The position numbers and the translations under genes are program-made. From the NCBI RefSeq assembly GCF_026240015.1, contig NZ_JAPIUX010000011.1, forward strand, positions 12,995-76,994: a DNA stretch of 64,000 bases, read 5' to 3'. This DNA is from Acetobacter farinalis. GTDB taxonomy: Bacteria > Pseudomonadota > Alphaproteobacteria > Acetobacterales > Acetobacteraceae. Under the pieces are notes generated by a model, which was given only the letters and a program-made list of their open reading frames with translations, was not told the DNA's origin and ran no database searches. How positions within the stretch are numbered: the first letter of the stretch is position 1; each line of letters starts with the position of its first letter. Of this stretch, positions 35,682 through 44,366 are shown piece by piece.

Positions 35682-38327
35682 TCAGTGATGCGCACCCAGC
35701 CATGTATGCAGTTGTGAGCGAGTTGCCTGCATAGCGTCTTTCCGGGCACCGATTTCACTCAGGGCTTTTGCCGTTGCAATTCTGGCACCGGTTGTTTTGG
35801 AGGAAGAAGGGTCTGCCTCCAGAGCCTTTGCAACCTCCGGCGTATCCGAATACGCGGCGATTCCGGCCAGGAACCCATCCTGAGACCACGGAGCCAGATG
35901 AGTCCTGATTTCCGCCTCATGCTGTTTAACCAGCTTCCAGACCAGATCAGCATTCTCACTCTCATCCGCCACGCGGCCCAGCGCCATGGCAATACGCCCG
36001 TTCGGAATAGCACCGCTGGCAGCCAGCAGGACGTTTTTCTCAATCAGAGCCGGATCTCTTGCCGCAGCAAGCGCATTGAACAGTCTGAGTTTAACTTCAG
36101 TCGCCTGCGTGGTGCGCACTTTTTCCGCCATGAGTTCATAGGTTTTCTGGTCCGCGTGCGTCATGGCAATACGAGCCACCACCCCGACCAGATCAGGCTT
36201 CAGAGAAGCCGGGTCAGCCTGCCAGCGCGCAAAACGCACTTTTGCTTCCGCTACCACGGTCGGGTCTTCAAACATCCCCAGCGCAGAAAGAACGATCGGA
36301 CGCAGCATGGTGTCCAGCACGGCTTCATCCGCCTTCTGGTCCCAGCCCAGACGCGCCAGAACAGGTGCAAGCTGCCTGCGCGCATAAGCCCGGAACACCT
36401 CCCGGTCCGCGCTGCCCTTCAGATACGCATCGAGCGTTTCAAACTTGCCGATAATTTCCTGAAGAACAGCAATGTCGCGCTCCTGACCCGCCAGAAGGCC
36501 ATCCGCCAGATCCATATAAGCAGAAAGCGGGGCCTGACCGGAACGGAACAGTGCAAACTGGTCCCCCAGCAGGTTTGCTCTGTCCACAGGGGCAAAACGG
36601 GCACTGTTTTTCAGCAGGGATGCAAAAGCCGGCGCATCATACTGCACGCGGTAATATCCGCTTTCCCCCAGATTCAGCTTGAGAGGAGCCTCACACCCCG
36701 CCACGCTGAGTTTCTGCGGGGCCTTACCCAGAACAAGCTTTTGCGGGACAATCCCCGGTCCACCCGCCACAACAGGAATACGCCAGACCTGCGGCGCAGG
36801 ATGAGCGTCATGAATGGTAAAGCGGCTTTGAGTCAGCGTATAAACGGTCTTGCCAGATGCACAGGCAGCCGCCACATGCACCAGCGGGATGCCGGGCTGT
36901 TCAGTAAAGCTGCGTGCAACAGAACCAACATCCAGATTTGACGCCTGAGACAGCGCCTGCCACAGATCCTGACTGGTTGCGCTGCTGTAGGCATGGGCTT
37001 TCATGTAGGCGCGCATGCCATCACGGAAATGATCCTCACCCAGCCAACCTTCCAGCATCCGGATTACCAGCTCTCCCTTGCCATAACTGATATTGTCAAA
37101 AGCCGAGTTTGCCTCACTGACATTGTGAATGGTCTGCTGGATGGGGTGTGTGGAGGGCAACGCATCCGTCGCCATGGTTTCCTCACGGGTTTCATGCTGG
37201 CGTGGCCAGATGTCCCATTCCGGATTCATTTTGTCGGTTGCCTTGATTTCCATCCATGAGGCAAAGCCTTCATTCAGCCAGATATTGTCCCACCAGCCCA
37301 TGGTCACCAGATCACCCGACCACTGATGTGCCATTTCATGCGCAACAACTTCATAAATCAGTTCACGCGTGCGGGGGGTGCTGTTTTTGGGGTCAAACAG
37401 CAGGACGTTATCAATATAGGTCAGCAGCCCCCAGTTTTCCATGGCCCCGGCCTGATAGTTTCCGGGAATTGCGACCATATCCATTTTGGGCAATGGGTAT
37501 TTCACACCAAAATAGCTGTTGTAATAAGGAAGGATCTGCTCTGCGGCATGCAGGGCAAAGTCACCCTGATTTTCGAGGCCGGAGGGAGCATATACAGCCA
37601 GAGGCGTGCCATCCGCCTGCCCCTGCACGGATTTCATATCCCCCGCAACCAGCGCCAGAAGATAGGTGGACATCCGCGGCGTTGTGCCAAAGGACACGCG
37701 CTTCATCTCGTGCCCCGGCTCACCTGCGTCAGGTTGGGTCTGCGTCACCGGCATGTTGCTGACAGCCACAACCTCTTTCGGAAGCGTGACATCAAGCTGG
37801 AAAGTCGCCTTGAACGCGGGTTCATCCCAGCCGGGGAACATGCGGCGGGCGTCCGCCACTTCAAACTGCGTGACCAGCATCCGCTTTGTCTCGCCTGTGG
37901 GTGCTGTGTAATCATCCACATAAATGCCGTTCGGCGTCTTCAGGATCGGGCCGGACCAAGTGATAACAAGCGTATGCGCACCCTTGCCGACTTTTGCCGG
38001 AAAATGCAGCGTGGCGGTTTCCGCCGCATCATCCTGACGGATCTCAGCCGCCACGCCGTTATCCAGCACGGCCTTGGCCAGATGCAGGCCGGCCTGATTG
38101 AGTGTGATGTCCGCCACAGATGTGCGCACATCCACCCGGATGGTTTCCTGCCCCGTAAGCTTCAGATGGTCGATATCAGTTACAATATTGATTGCATAGG
38201 ATGCGGGCACCACCGTTTTCGGGAGCTGCCCGGCAGCGGACTGAAATGAAAAAACCTGTTCCGCCTGCGCCGGAACCACCACAAGCAACCCGGCAAGCAG
38301 GGTGCTCAAAACCAGAAGACGACGCAT
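35682..38327 (-). CDS. M1-family zinc aminopeptidase, exported
   Basis: 881 residues from ATG 38327, preceded by GAGGAAAG; the longer frame from 38402 would bury the signal peptide MRRLLVLSTLLAGLLVVVPAQA. The exopeptidase motif GAMEN is at 294-298, and the zinc motif H330-E331-x2-H334 (HEMAHQWSGDLV) is followed by the second glutamate in WLNEGFASWME. An ERAP1-like C-terminal helical domain follows. It trims N-terminal residues from peptides in the periplasm and is the second exported peptidase in the region besides the M3 enzyme. It is divergent from the nas operon; only about 50 bases separate its start from the nas -35 box. Confidence 0.92.
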   Translation of the reverse strand: MRRLLVLSTLLAGLLVVVPAQAEQVFSFQSAAGQLPKTVVPASYAINIVTDIDHLKLTGQETIRVDVRTSVADITLNQAGLHLAKAVLDNGVAAEIRQDDAAETATLHFPAKVGKGAHTLVITWSGPILKTPNGIYVDDYTAPTGETKRMLVTQFEVADARRMFPGWDEPAFKATFQLDVTLPKEVVAVSNMPVTQTQPDAGEPGHEMKRVSFGTTPRMSTYLLALVAGDMKSVQGQADGTPLAVYAPSGLENQGDFALHAAEQILPYYNSYFGVKYPLPKMDMVAIPGNYQAGAMENWGLLTYIDNVLLFDPKNSTPRTRELIYEVVAHEMAHQWSGDLVTMGWWDNIWLNEGFASWMEIKATDKMNPEWDIWPRQHETREETMATDALPSTHPIQQTIHNVSEANSAFDNISYGKGELVIRMLEGWLGEDHFRDGMRAYMKAHAYSSATSQDLWQALSQASNLDVGSVARSFTEQPGIPLVHVAAACASGKTVYTLTQSRFTIHDAHPAPQVWRIPVVAGGPGIVPQKLVLGKAPQKLSVAGCEAPLKLNLGESGYYRVQYDAPAFASLLKNSARFAPVDRANLLGDQFALFRSGQAPLSAYMDLADGLLAGQERDIAVLQEIIGKFETLDAYLKGSADREVFRAYARRQLAPVLARLGWDQKADEAVLDTMLRPIVLSALGMFEDPTVVAEAKVRFARWQADPASLKPDLVGVVARIAMTHADQKTYELMAEKVRTTQATEVKLRLFNALAAARDPALIEKNVLLAASGAIPNGRIAMALGRVADESENADLVWKLVKQHEAEIRTHLAPWSQDGFLAGIAAYSDTPEVAKALEADPSSSKTTGARIATAKALSEIGARKDAMQATRSQLHTWLGAHH

Positions 38328-38378
38328 ACAACTTTCCTCTAAAAACCAATTTAACTTTCCGAAACCCGAAAAATCATT

Positions 38379-38407
38379 TTGACTTCGGATTATTCCGATC
38401 ATACTAT
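38379..38407 (+). promoter_or_regulatory. nas operon promoter with a dyad between -35 and -10
   Basis: TTGACT (38379-38384) and TACTAT (38402-38407) are spaced by exactly 17 bases, a good sigma-70-type promoter. The spacer contains the inverted repeat TCGGA-TTAT-TCCGA (38385-38398), a possible operator. Transcription should begin near 38414, about 11 bases before the first ANTAR hairpin. Confidence 0.75.
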
Positions 38408-38424
38408 TTTTATCACATCAGCCC

Positions 38425-38524
38425 TTCCGTCAACGGTGGCGGAACGGACAAGCCGCCCTTCGGGGCAGAAAAGGCACACAGAGCGGATCAACGATGGTTC
38501 GCTGGCTCAGAGGAGCGATGGTTT
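38425..38524 (+). promoter_or_regulatory. Two-hexaloop ANTAR-responsive leader of the nas operon
   Basis: Hairpin P1 (38425-38444) pairs TTCCGTC with GGCGGAA around loop AACGGT. Hairpin P2 (38482-38503) pairs AGCGGATC with GGTTCGCT around loop AACGAT. Both loops are six bases with A at position 1 and G at position 4, the signature bound by ANTAR-domain antiterminators such as NasR/NasT. A UUCG tetraloop hairpin (GCCC/GGGC, 38456-38467) lies between them. The right arm of P2 overlaps a competing hairpin (TCGCT 38499-38503 with AGCGA 38514-38518) followed by TTTT at 38522-38525. NasT is encoded at 48326. The antitermination mechanism is inferred from known nas leaders. Confidence 0.8.
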
Positions 38525-38548
38525 TCCGCGCAGAATGCGCAAACCATC
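38517..38548 (+). other. Long hairpin before the nitrate transporter start codon
   Basis: GATGGTTT (38517-38524) pairs with AAACCATC (38541-38548). Inside it GCGCA (38528-38532) pairs with TGCGC (38536-38540), leaving a 3-base bulge and a GAA loop. It ends two bases before the GGAAG ribosome site (38550-38554). It may be part of the termination or translation-control structure. It overlaps the candidate ATG at 38535, which makes that start less likely. Confidence 0.55.
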
Positions 38549-38561
38549 CGGAAGACGTTCT

Positions 38562-39746
38562 GTGGACAAAGGATTTCTGAAAGCCGGTCATACACCGACA
38601 CTTGTCGCCGCTTTTCTGTATTTTGATGTCTCCTTCATGGTCTGGGTGCTGCTCGGCCCGCTGGGGATTGCCATTGCGCATGACCTGCACCTGAACGCTG
38701 GCCAGAAAGGCCTGCTTGTTGCGACACCTGTGCTGGCGGGCGCGGGCCTGCGTGTGCTGGCTGGAGCGTTGGTTGATCTGTTCGGCCCCCGCCGCGTGGC
38801 CATTGCCGCGCAGATTACCGTTATTCTCGGCCTGTGGCTGACATGGTTTCTCGCCCCCCACAGCTATGCCAGCCTATTCTGGGTTGCGCTGGTGCTGGGG
38901 GTTGCCGGGGCTTCCTTCGCCGTAGCACTGCCGCTGGCTTCCGTATGGTACCCGCCGCGCTATCAGGGCACAGCGCTGGGCATTGCCGGAGCGGGCAATT
39001 CCGGCACCGCGCTGGCCTCTCTCTTCGCACCCGGTCTGGCCGCCATGGTGGGCTGGCTGAATGTTCTCGGTCTTGTCACGCTGCCGCTGATGGCCGTTCT
39101 GGGGGCCTTCCTGTATCTGGCGCGTGAACCTGAAACGCGGCCTGCGGCCCCCACGCTCTCCTCCTGGGGGCCGATCCTGAAATCCGGCGGCTGCTGGGCA
39201 CTGATGTTTTTCTACAGCGTGACCTTTGGCGGATTTGTCGGGCTGGCCTCGTTCCTGACCATCTATTTTAATGACCAGTACCACCTGCCCCCCGCCGTTG
39301 CCGGGGCATGCACGGCATTTGTGGTGTTTGCAGGCTCCTTTATCCGCCCTGTTGGCGGGGCACTGGCGGACCGTGTGGGCGGCACGAAAGCACTGATCCT
39401 GCTTTATGGTGCGGCAGGGGCCATTTTTCTGCTGATCGCCACAGGTCTGCCCTCTGTCTATCTGGCGTTCGGGGCGTTTTTTCTGGGCATGCTGGCCCTT
39501 GGGCTTGGCAACGGGGCCGTGTTCCAGCTCGTGCCTATCCGCTTTCCGCAGCAGGTGGGTATTCTCACCGGCCTTGTCGGCATGGCGGGGGGAGTGGGCG
39601 GGTTCTATCTTGCCTCCTCCCTTGGCGCGGCACGCCAGACAACAGGCTCCTACGGCCCCGGCTTTCTTGTGTTTGCCCTTGTCTGCCTTCTCGCATGCGG
39701 GTGTGTCACGCTCTGCCACCGCAAATGGACGGGGGGCTCCCGATGA
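38562..39746 (+). CDS. NarK/NasA-type nitrate/nitrite MFS transporter
   Basis: 394 residues from GTG 38562, chosen for the GGAAG site seven bases upstream and because the family begins close to FLKAGHTPTLVAAFLYFDVSFMVWVLLGPLG. ATG 38535 and the frame start at 38379 are alternatives that lie inside leader structures. About twelve membrane segments are visible. Family-typical glycine-rich nitrate signatures include GVAGASFAVALPLASVWYPP and a late GLVGMAGGVGGFYL. It imports nitrate, and perhaps handles nitrite, at the inner membrane. It is the first gene of the nas operon and overlaps the porin gene by 4 bases (ATGA). Confidence 0.92.
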   Translation: MDKGFLKAGHTPTLVAAFLYFDVSFMVWVLLGPLGIAIAHDLHLNAGQKGLLVATPVLAGAGLRVLAGALVDLFGPRRVAIAAQITVILGLWLTWFLAPHSYASLFWVALVLGVAGASFAVALPLASVWYPPRYQGTALGIAGAGNSGTALASLFAPGLAAMVGWLNVLGLVTLPLMAVLGAFLYLAREPETRPAAPTLSSWGPILKSGGCWALMFFYSVTFGGFVGLASFLTIYFNDQYHLPPAVAGACTAFVVFAGSFIRPVGGALADRVGGTKALILLYGAAGAIFLLIATGLPSVYLAFGAFFLGMLALGLGNGAVFQLVPIRFPQQVGILTGLVGMAGGVGGFYLASSLGAARQTTGSYGPGFLVFALVCLLACGCVTLCHRKWTGGSR

Positions 39747-41446
39747 CGCAGATAGCCCGCCCCATCCGCCACTGGAAAAGCGGCAGCCTTGCCATGGGTT
39801 TTGTGCTGTTTCCCGGGGCTGCCCTGCTTTCGGGAATAGCCCTGGGCGGCACAGCCCGGGCCGATGCGCAGAAACCCTCTGCCTCGCCCCGGCCAGTACC
39901 CGCAGCCGCAACGCCGCTTGCTCCGGCGGCCCCCGCTCCTGTCCTGCCGCTGCCGAACAGCGCGGCTCTTGTCAAAGGTGCCCTGTATCACCCGGACTGG
40001 AAAATGTTCAACGCCGGGAACGCTGCCGCTTCCGGCTTTGGCGTGGTGAATGGCTATGGTCAGGCCCGCTGGGCGGAAGACTGGAGCGCTCTGGCCCGCG
40101 CCTCGCAAACCACCCGGAAGAATGACTGGTTCAACCGCCTGAAATATGTGCGACTGAATGACAGCGGCAGCATCTGGATGAGCTTCAGCGGTGAGGAACG
40201 GCTGCGCTACATTTTTGAAAACCAACCCCTGCTGGGGCAGGCTGGTAAAACCAATGCCAGCCGTGTACTGCTGCGCAACCAGTATGGGGCGGACCTGCAT
40301 CTGGGCGAGCATGTCCGCGCCTATGCGGAATTCCTGTATGGCGTGGCGGGTGGCGCCAACACATATGGCTACCAGACCGGTGCGCAACGCGAAAGTCTGG
40401 ACCTCCAGCAGGGAATTCTGGAATTCAAAGGGCATGCTCTGGGCGCACAAATGGGCGTTATCGGCGGGCGGCAAGTGTTTCTGGATGCACCCGGCTCCAT
40501 GCAGTCCCCGCGTGATCTGACAAACGTCCAGCAGACATGGGATGGCTTCCGTGGTTATGCCGTGTGGAACCGGTTCCGCATCGACCTGTTTGATTTCATG
40601 CAAACCAACAAGCTGCCACAAAAGGTTTTTGCAGACGGCACAAGCTACAACACCCGCCTGTATGGCGCCTATACCTCCACCGCCCTGCCCTCCTTCCGGT
40701 TCATGGGCCAGAAAAGCCAGATGTTCGCGGATGTTTTTTTTCTCGGCTACCTGTACGGCGGTGCGGCGGCCTCCATCCCGGCAGCCGCACCCGGCGCTGT
40801 GCAGAAAGGCTCTTCCCGCAGGGATAATATCGGCCTGCGGCTGTGGGGCAATATCGGCCCCTTCAGCACCAATCTGACCGGCATTTTTCAGGGCGGTGAA
40901 TTCCGCCCCGCCAAACCAGACCAGAACACCCGCGCCGTGCGCGCCTATGCGCTTAACGGCACCATTACCTACACGCGGGCGGACTGGGCGGGCAAACCGG
41001 GGTTTGGTGTGCAGGCGGACCTGTTCTCCGGCGGGTCTGCCCGCAGTCAGGACGGGGCTGTAGGGACATTTGCAACACCGTTTGTCCCGCTGCCATATTA
41101 TAATGACCTCTCTCTTTCCCTCACCTCACAAAACCTGATTGGCATTGGGCCTGTTGCCAGCTTCACCCTGCGCCCCACCCTGCACTTAAAGCTGCACGCC
41201 CCCTTCTTCTGGCGGGCCAGCACGCAGGACGCCCTCTATGGCGGCAATGGCAAGATCTACACATGGCGGAACAGCCTGCATGGCGGGTTTACGGGGGCCA
41301 TGCCCTACACCCAACTGTCATGGAACTTTGCCCCGCACTGGGCCTGGACCCATGATATTGAAGGTATTCTCCTCTCACGCGGGATGAGGGATGTCGGCGC
41401 AAGAGAGGGGGCTCTTTACATGCAAACCCTCGAATTCAAATTTTAA
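39743..41446 (+). CDS. Alginate-export-domain outer-membrane porin, putative nitrate porin
   Basis: 567 residues. A signal region (GFVLFPGAALLSGIALGGTARA) is followed by a Pro/Ala-rich linker to about residue 65. The rest matches the alginate-export (AlgE-like) barrel: RLKYVRLNDSGSIWMSFSGEERLRYIF, RNQYGADLHLGEHVRAYAE, VIGGRQVFLDAPG and NVQQTWDGFRGY. Such proteins are 16-18-stranded anion-selective outer-membrane channels. Its ATG overlaps the transporter stop, and it lies between the nitrate transporter and the reductases, so it probably brings nitrate across the outer membrane. Substrate is inferred from context only. Confidence 0.85.
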   Translation: MTQIARPIRHWKSGSLAMGFVLFPGAALLSGIALGGTARADAQKPSASPRPVPAAATPLAPAAPAPVLPLPNSAALVKGALYHPDWKMFNAGNAAASGFGVVNGYGQARWAEDWSALARASQTTRKNDWFNRLKYVRLNDSGSIWMSFSGEERLRYIFENQPLLGQAGKTNASRVLLRNQYGADLHLGEHVRAYAEFLYGVAGGANTYGYQTGAQRESLDLQQGILEFKGHALGAQMGVIGGRQVFLDAPGSMQSPRDLTNVQQTWDGFRGYAVWNRFRIDLFDFMQTNKLPQKVFADGTSYNTRLYGAYTSTALPSFRFMGQKSQMFADVFFLGYLYGGAAASIPAAAPGAVQKGSSRRDNIGLRLWGNIGPFSTNLTGIFQGGEFRPAKPDQNTRAVRAYALNGTITYTRADWAGKPGFGVQADLFSGGSARSQDGAVGTFATPFVPLPYYNDLSLSLTSQNLIGIGPVASFTLRPTLHLKLHAPFFWRASTQDALYGGNGKIYTWRNSLHGGFTGAMPYTQLSWNFAPHWAWTHDIEGILLSRGMRDVGAREGALYMQTLEFKF

Positions 41447-41463
41447 GGCATAAGGGCAAACCC

Positions 41464-44361
41464 ATGACCACTAAAGACAACATCCTCATTGTCGGCAACG
41501 GCATGGTTGGCCATTACTGTGCTGAACAGCTCATCATGCATGGCCTGCATGAAACGCACCAGATTCACGTTTTTGGTGAAGAACGCCACCATGCTTATGA
41601 CCGTGTTCATCTGACTGATTACATGGTGGGGCAGGATGCACTGGCCCTGCGGCTGCATCAGGAAGATTTTCACACAGCCCACGGTATCACGCTGCACCTG
41701 AACACCCGCATCACACAGATTGACAAGGTGGCAAAAACCGTAACGACAGAAAACGGAATTCTTCCCTACAGCACGCTGATTCTCGCAACCGGCTCCCTCC
41801 CCTTCGTGCCGCCGGTGCCGGGCAATACCGGCACGGCCGGGCTGGTATACCGCACACTGGAAGATCTGGACCTGATCCGCGCGGCGGCAGAGGGCGCACG
41901 GCATGGTACCGTGATTGGCGGCGGCCTTCTGGGGCTGGAAGCCGCCAATGCGCTGAAAGTGCTCGGGCTGGATGTCAGCGTGATCCAGATTGGCACACAC
42001 CTGATGCCCGCCCAGCTCGATGAAGAGGGGGGCCGCGCCCTGAAACGCCGCATTGAAGCGCTGGGCATTGATGTGCGCGTGCTGCACCAGACACAGGAGA
42101 TTGTACCCGGCACCACACACCGGCATAAGCTGGTTTTTGCTGATGGCACCACGCTGGATACGGATATGGTGGTCTTCTCCGCAGGGATTCAGCCGCAGGA
42201 CAATCTGGGCCGCGCCTGCGGGCTGGAAATCGGCCCGCGCGGCGGCATTGTGGTGGATAACCAGTGCCGCACTTCGGAGCGCGATATTTTTGCTGTTGGG
42301 GAATGTGCGTTGTGGGAAGGGCAGGTTTTTGGTCTTGTCGCCCCCGGTTACAGCATGGCCCGCACGGTGGCCGCCCTGCTGGCGGGTGAGACCGAGGCGG
42401 CCTTTACCGGCGCGGATATGTCCACAAAACTGAAGCTGCAAGGGGTGGATGTCGGCTCCATAGGCGATGCGCAGGGGCGGGAGCCGGGTTCCACCAGCTA
42501 CCGGTTTATTGGTGAAGCCGATGGATCTTATCGCCGTCTTGTGCTTTCAGCAGATGGAACCCGCATTACCGGCGCTGTTCTGGTTGGTGATAATTCTTAT
42601 TACGACACTATTTTTCAATATGTGCAAAATGGCATCACGCCCCCGGCGGACCCGGCAGCGCTCATCCTGCCGCGCGGAGAAGGGGTGGAGCTTCTGGGGG
42701 CGGACGCCCTGCCGGAAAGTGCTACCATCTGCTCGTGCCATAACGTGACCAAAGGGTCCATCAGTGCGGCTATCGAACACGGATGCACAGACCTCGCCAC
42801 GCTGAAGAAAGACACAAAGGCCAGTACAGGTTGCGGCGGATGTTCCGCCCTGCTGAAAAGCGTTTTTGAAGCCGAGCTGACCGCGCGCGGCATTACGGTT
42901 GACCGCAGCCTGTGCGAACATTTCTCCTACACCCGGCAGGAGCTGTATTCTCTGGTGCGCGTGCATGGCCTTCACAGTTTTGAAGAGCTTATGACACAGT
43001 TTGGCAATGGTGGCCTTGGTTGCACGCTCTGCAAGCCTGCCGTGGGCTCCATTCTGGCCTCGGCATGGAACAAACCCATTACGGACCCGCTCTATATCCC
43101 CCTTCAGGATACGAACGACACGTTCATGGGCAACATGCAGAAAAACGGCACCTATTCCGTTGTGCCACGCATTGCCGGGGGAGAAATCACGCCGGACAGG
43201 CTGATTGTTCTGGGGCAGGTTGCCAAAAAATATAATCTTTATACCAAGATTACCGGTGGCCAGCGTGTGGACCTGTTTGGCGCGCAACTGCACCAGCTCC
43301 CTGAAATCTGGACAGAACTGCTCGATGCCGGGTTTGAAACCGGCCACGCATATGGTAAATCAACCCGCACCGTTAAATCCTGCGTGGGCAGCACATGGTG
43401 CCGCTATGGTGTGCAGGATAGTGTGGGCAAAGCGCTGGACCTTGAAAACCGGTACAAGGGCCTGCGTTCGCCCCACAAGCTGAAATTCGCCGTGTCCGGC
43501 TGCACGCGGGAATGCGCGGAAGCCCAGAGCAAGGATGTGGGAATTATTGCCACTGAAAACGGCTGGAACCTGTATGTCTGCGGCAATGGCGGCATGCGCC
43601 CCAGGCATGCAGAACTCTTCGCGACAGATCTGGATTCGGAAACACTGGTCAAATATATTGATCGTTTCCTGATGTTTTATATCAGAACGGCTGACAAACT
43701 TCAGAGAACCTCCGTCTGGCGAGAAAATCTGGAAGGCGGTCTGGACTACCTCAAGGATGTTATCATCCATGACAGCCTCGGCATTTGCGCAGAACTGGAA
43801 CAGCAGATGCAGCATGTGGTGGACACCTATCACTGCGAATGGAAAGACGCGCTGACAGACCGCGAAAAGCTCAAGCGCTTCCGCACCTTTGTCAATGACA
43901 GCCGCCCTGACCCCAATATCCGCACAGTGCCCGAGCGCGACCAGATCAGGCCTGCGGAAAACCAACCAGAGCGCCAACAGGATGCAGGCCCTGCGGACTG
44001 GACGGACCTGTGCGCGGAAAGTGACCTTGTTCCGGGTTCCGGCGTGGTCGCCCTGTATGAGGATACCCAGATTGCCCTGTTCTATCTGCACGAAAGCCAA
44101 GGCAACGGGCGCGTTTTTGCCGTGGATAATCATGACCCTTTCTCCCACGCCAATGTTTTGGGGCGCGGCCTCATGGGAGACCACAAGGGGCAGCCGGTGG
44201 TGGCCTCTCCACTCTACAAACAGCACTTCAACCTTGAAGATGGCACCTGTCTGGAAGATGCCGCACACTCCATCCGGGCCTGGCAGGCTCGGCTGCGTGG
44301 GGGGCGTGTGGAAATTCGTGCCCGCACGATGACTGCCCCGGCGGAGGCCGTTCTGGCGTAA
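41464..44361 (+). CDS. nirBD: Assimilatory NADH nitrite reductase, NirB-NirD fusion
   Basis: 965 residues. In order: FAD/NADH pyridine-nucleotide oxidoreductase (GNGMVGHYCAE near residue 12; GGGLLGLEAANALK near 154). Then a BFD-like [2Fe-2S] site with Cys423, Cys425, Cys457 and Cys460. Then a sulfite/nitrite reductase ferredoxin-like and siroheme domain with Cys640, Cys646, Cys680 and Cys684 for the 4Fe-4S-siroheme centre. From about residue 840 there is a NirD domain (DWTDLCAESDL ... GDHKGQPVVASPLYKQHFNLEDGTC) that has the Rieske fold but not its Fe-S ligands. It reduces nitrite to ammonium with six electrons from NADH. NirB and NirD are usually separate genes. Siroheme synthesis genes are not in this window. 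Confidence 0.93.
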   Translation: MTTKDNILIVGNGMVGHYCAEQLIMHGLHETHQIHVFGEERHHAYDRVHLTDYMVGQDALALRLHQEDFHTAHGITLHLNTRITQIDKVAKTVTTENGILPYSTLILATGSLPFVPPVPGNTGTAGLVYRTLEDLDLIRAAAEGARHGTVIGGGLLGLEAANALKVLGLDVSVIQIGTHLMPAQLDEEGGRALKRRIEALGIDVRVLHQTQEIVPGTTHRHKLVFADGTTLDTDMVVFSAGIQPQDNLGRACGLEIGPRGGIVVDNQCRTSERDIFAVGECALWEGQVFGLVAPGYSMARTVAALLAGETEAAFTGADMSTKLKLQGVDVGSIGDAQGREPGSTSYRFIGEADGSYRRLVLSADGTRITGAVLVGDNSYYDTIFQYVQNGITPPADPAALILPRGEGVELLGADALPESATICSCHNVTKGSISAAIEHGCTDLATLKKDTKASTGCGGCSALLKSVFEAELTARGITVDRSLCEHFSYTRQELYSLVRVHGLHSFEELMTQFGNGGLGCTLCKPAVGSILASAWNKPITDPLYIPLQDTNDTFMGNMQKNGTYSVVPRIAGGEITPDRLIVLGQVAKKYNLYTKITGGQRVDLFGAQLHQLPEIWTELLDAGFETGHAYGKSTRTVKSCVGSTWCRYGVQDSVGKALDLENRYKGLRSPHKLKFAVSGCTRECAEAQSKDVGIIATENGWNLYVCGNGGMRPRHAELFATDLDSETLVKYIDRFLMFYIRTADKLQRTSVWRENLEGGLDYLKDVIIHDSLGICAELEQQMQHVVDTYHCEWKDALTDREKLKRFRTFVNDSRPDPNIRTVPERDQIRPAENQPERQQDAGPADWTDLCAESDLVPGSGVVALYEDTQIALFYLHESQGNGRVFAVDNHDPFSHANVLGRGLMGDHKGQPVVASPLYKQHFNLEDGTCLEDAAHSIRAWQARLRGGRVEIRARTMTAPAEAVLA

Positions 44362-44366
44362 CGCCC

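Noticed and set aside
38341..38424. Sigma-54 promoter for the nas operon
   Set aside because: No TGGCAC-N5-TTGC element was found, whereas a well-spaced TTGACT/TACTAT pair is present.
39308..39742. N-terminal extension of the porin frame into the transporter gene
   Set aside because: It overlaps the transporter coding region in another frame. ATG 39743 begins a proper signal peptide and overlaps the transporter stop by 4 bases.
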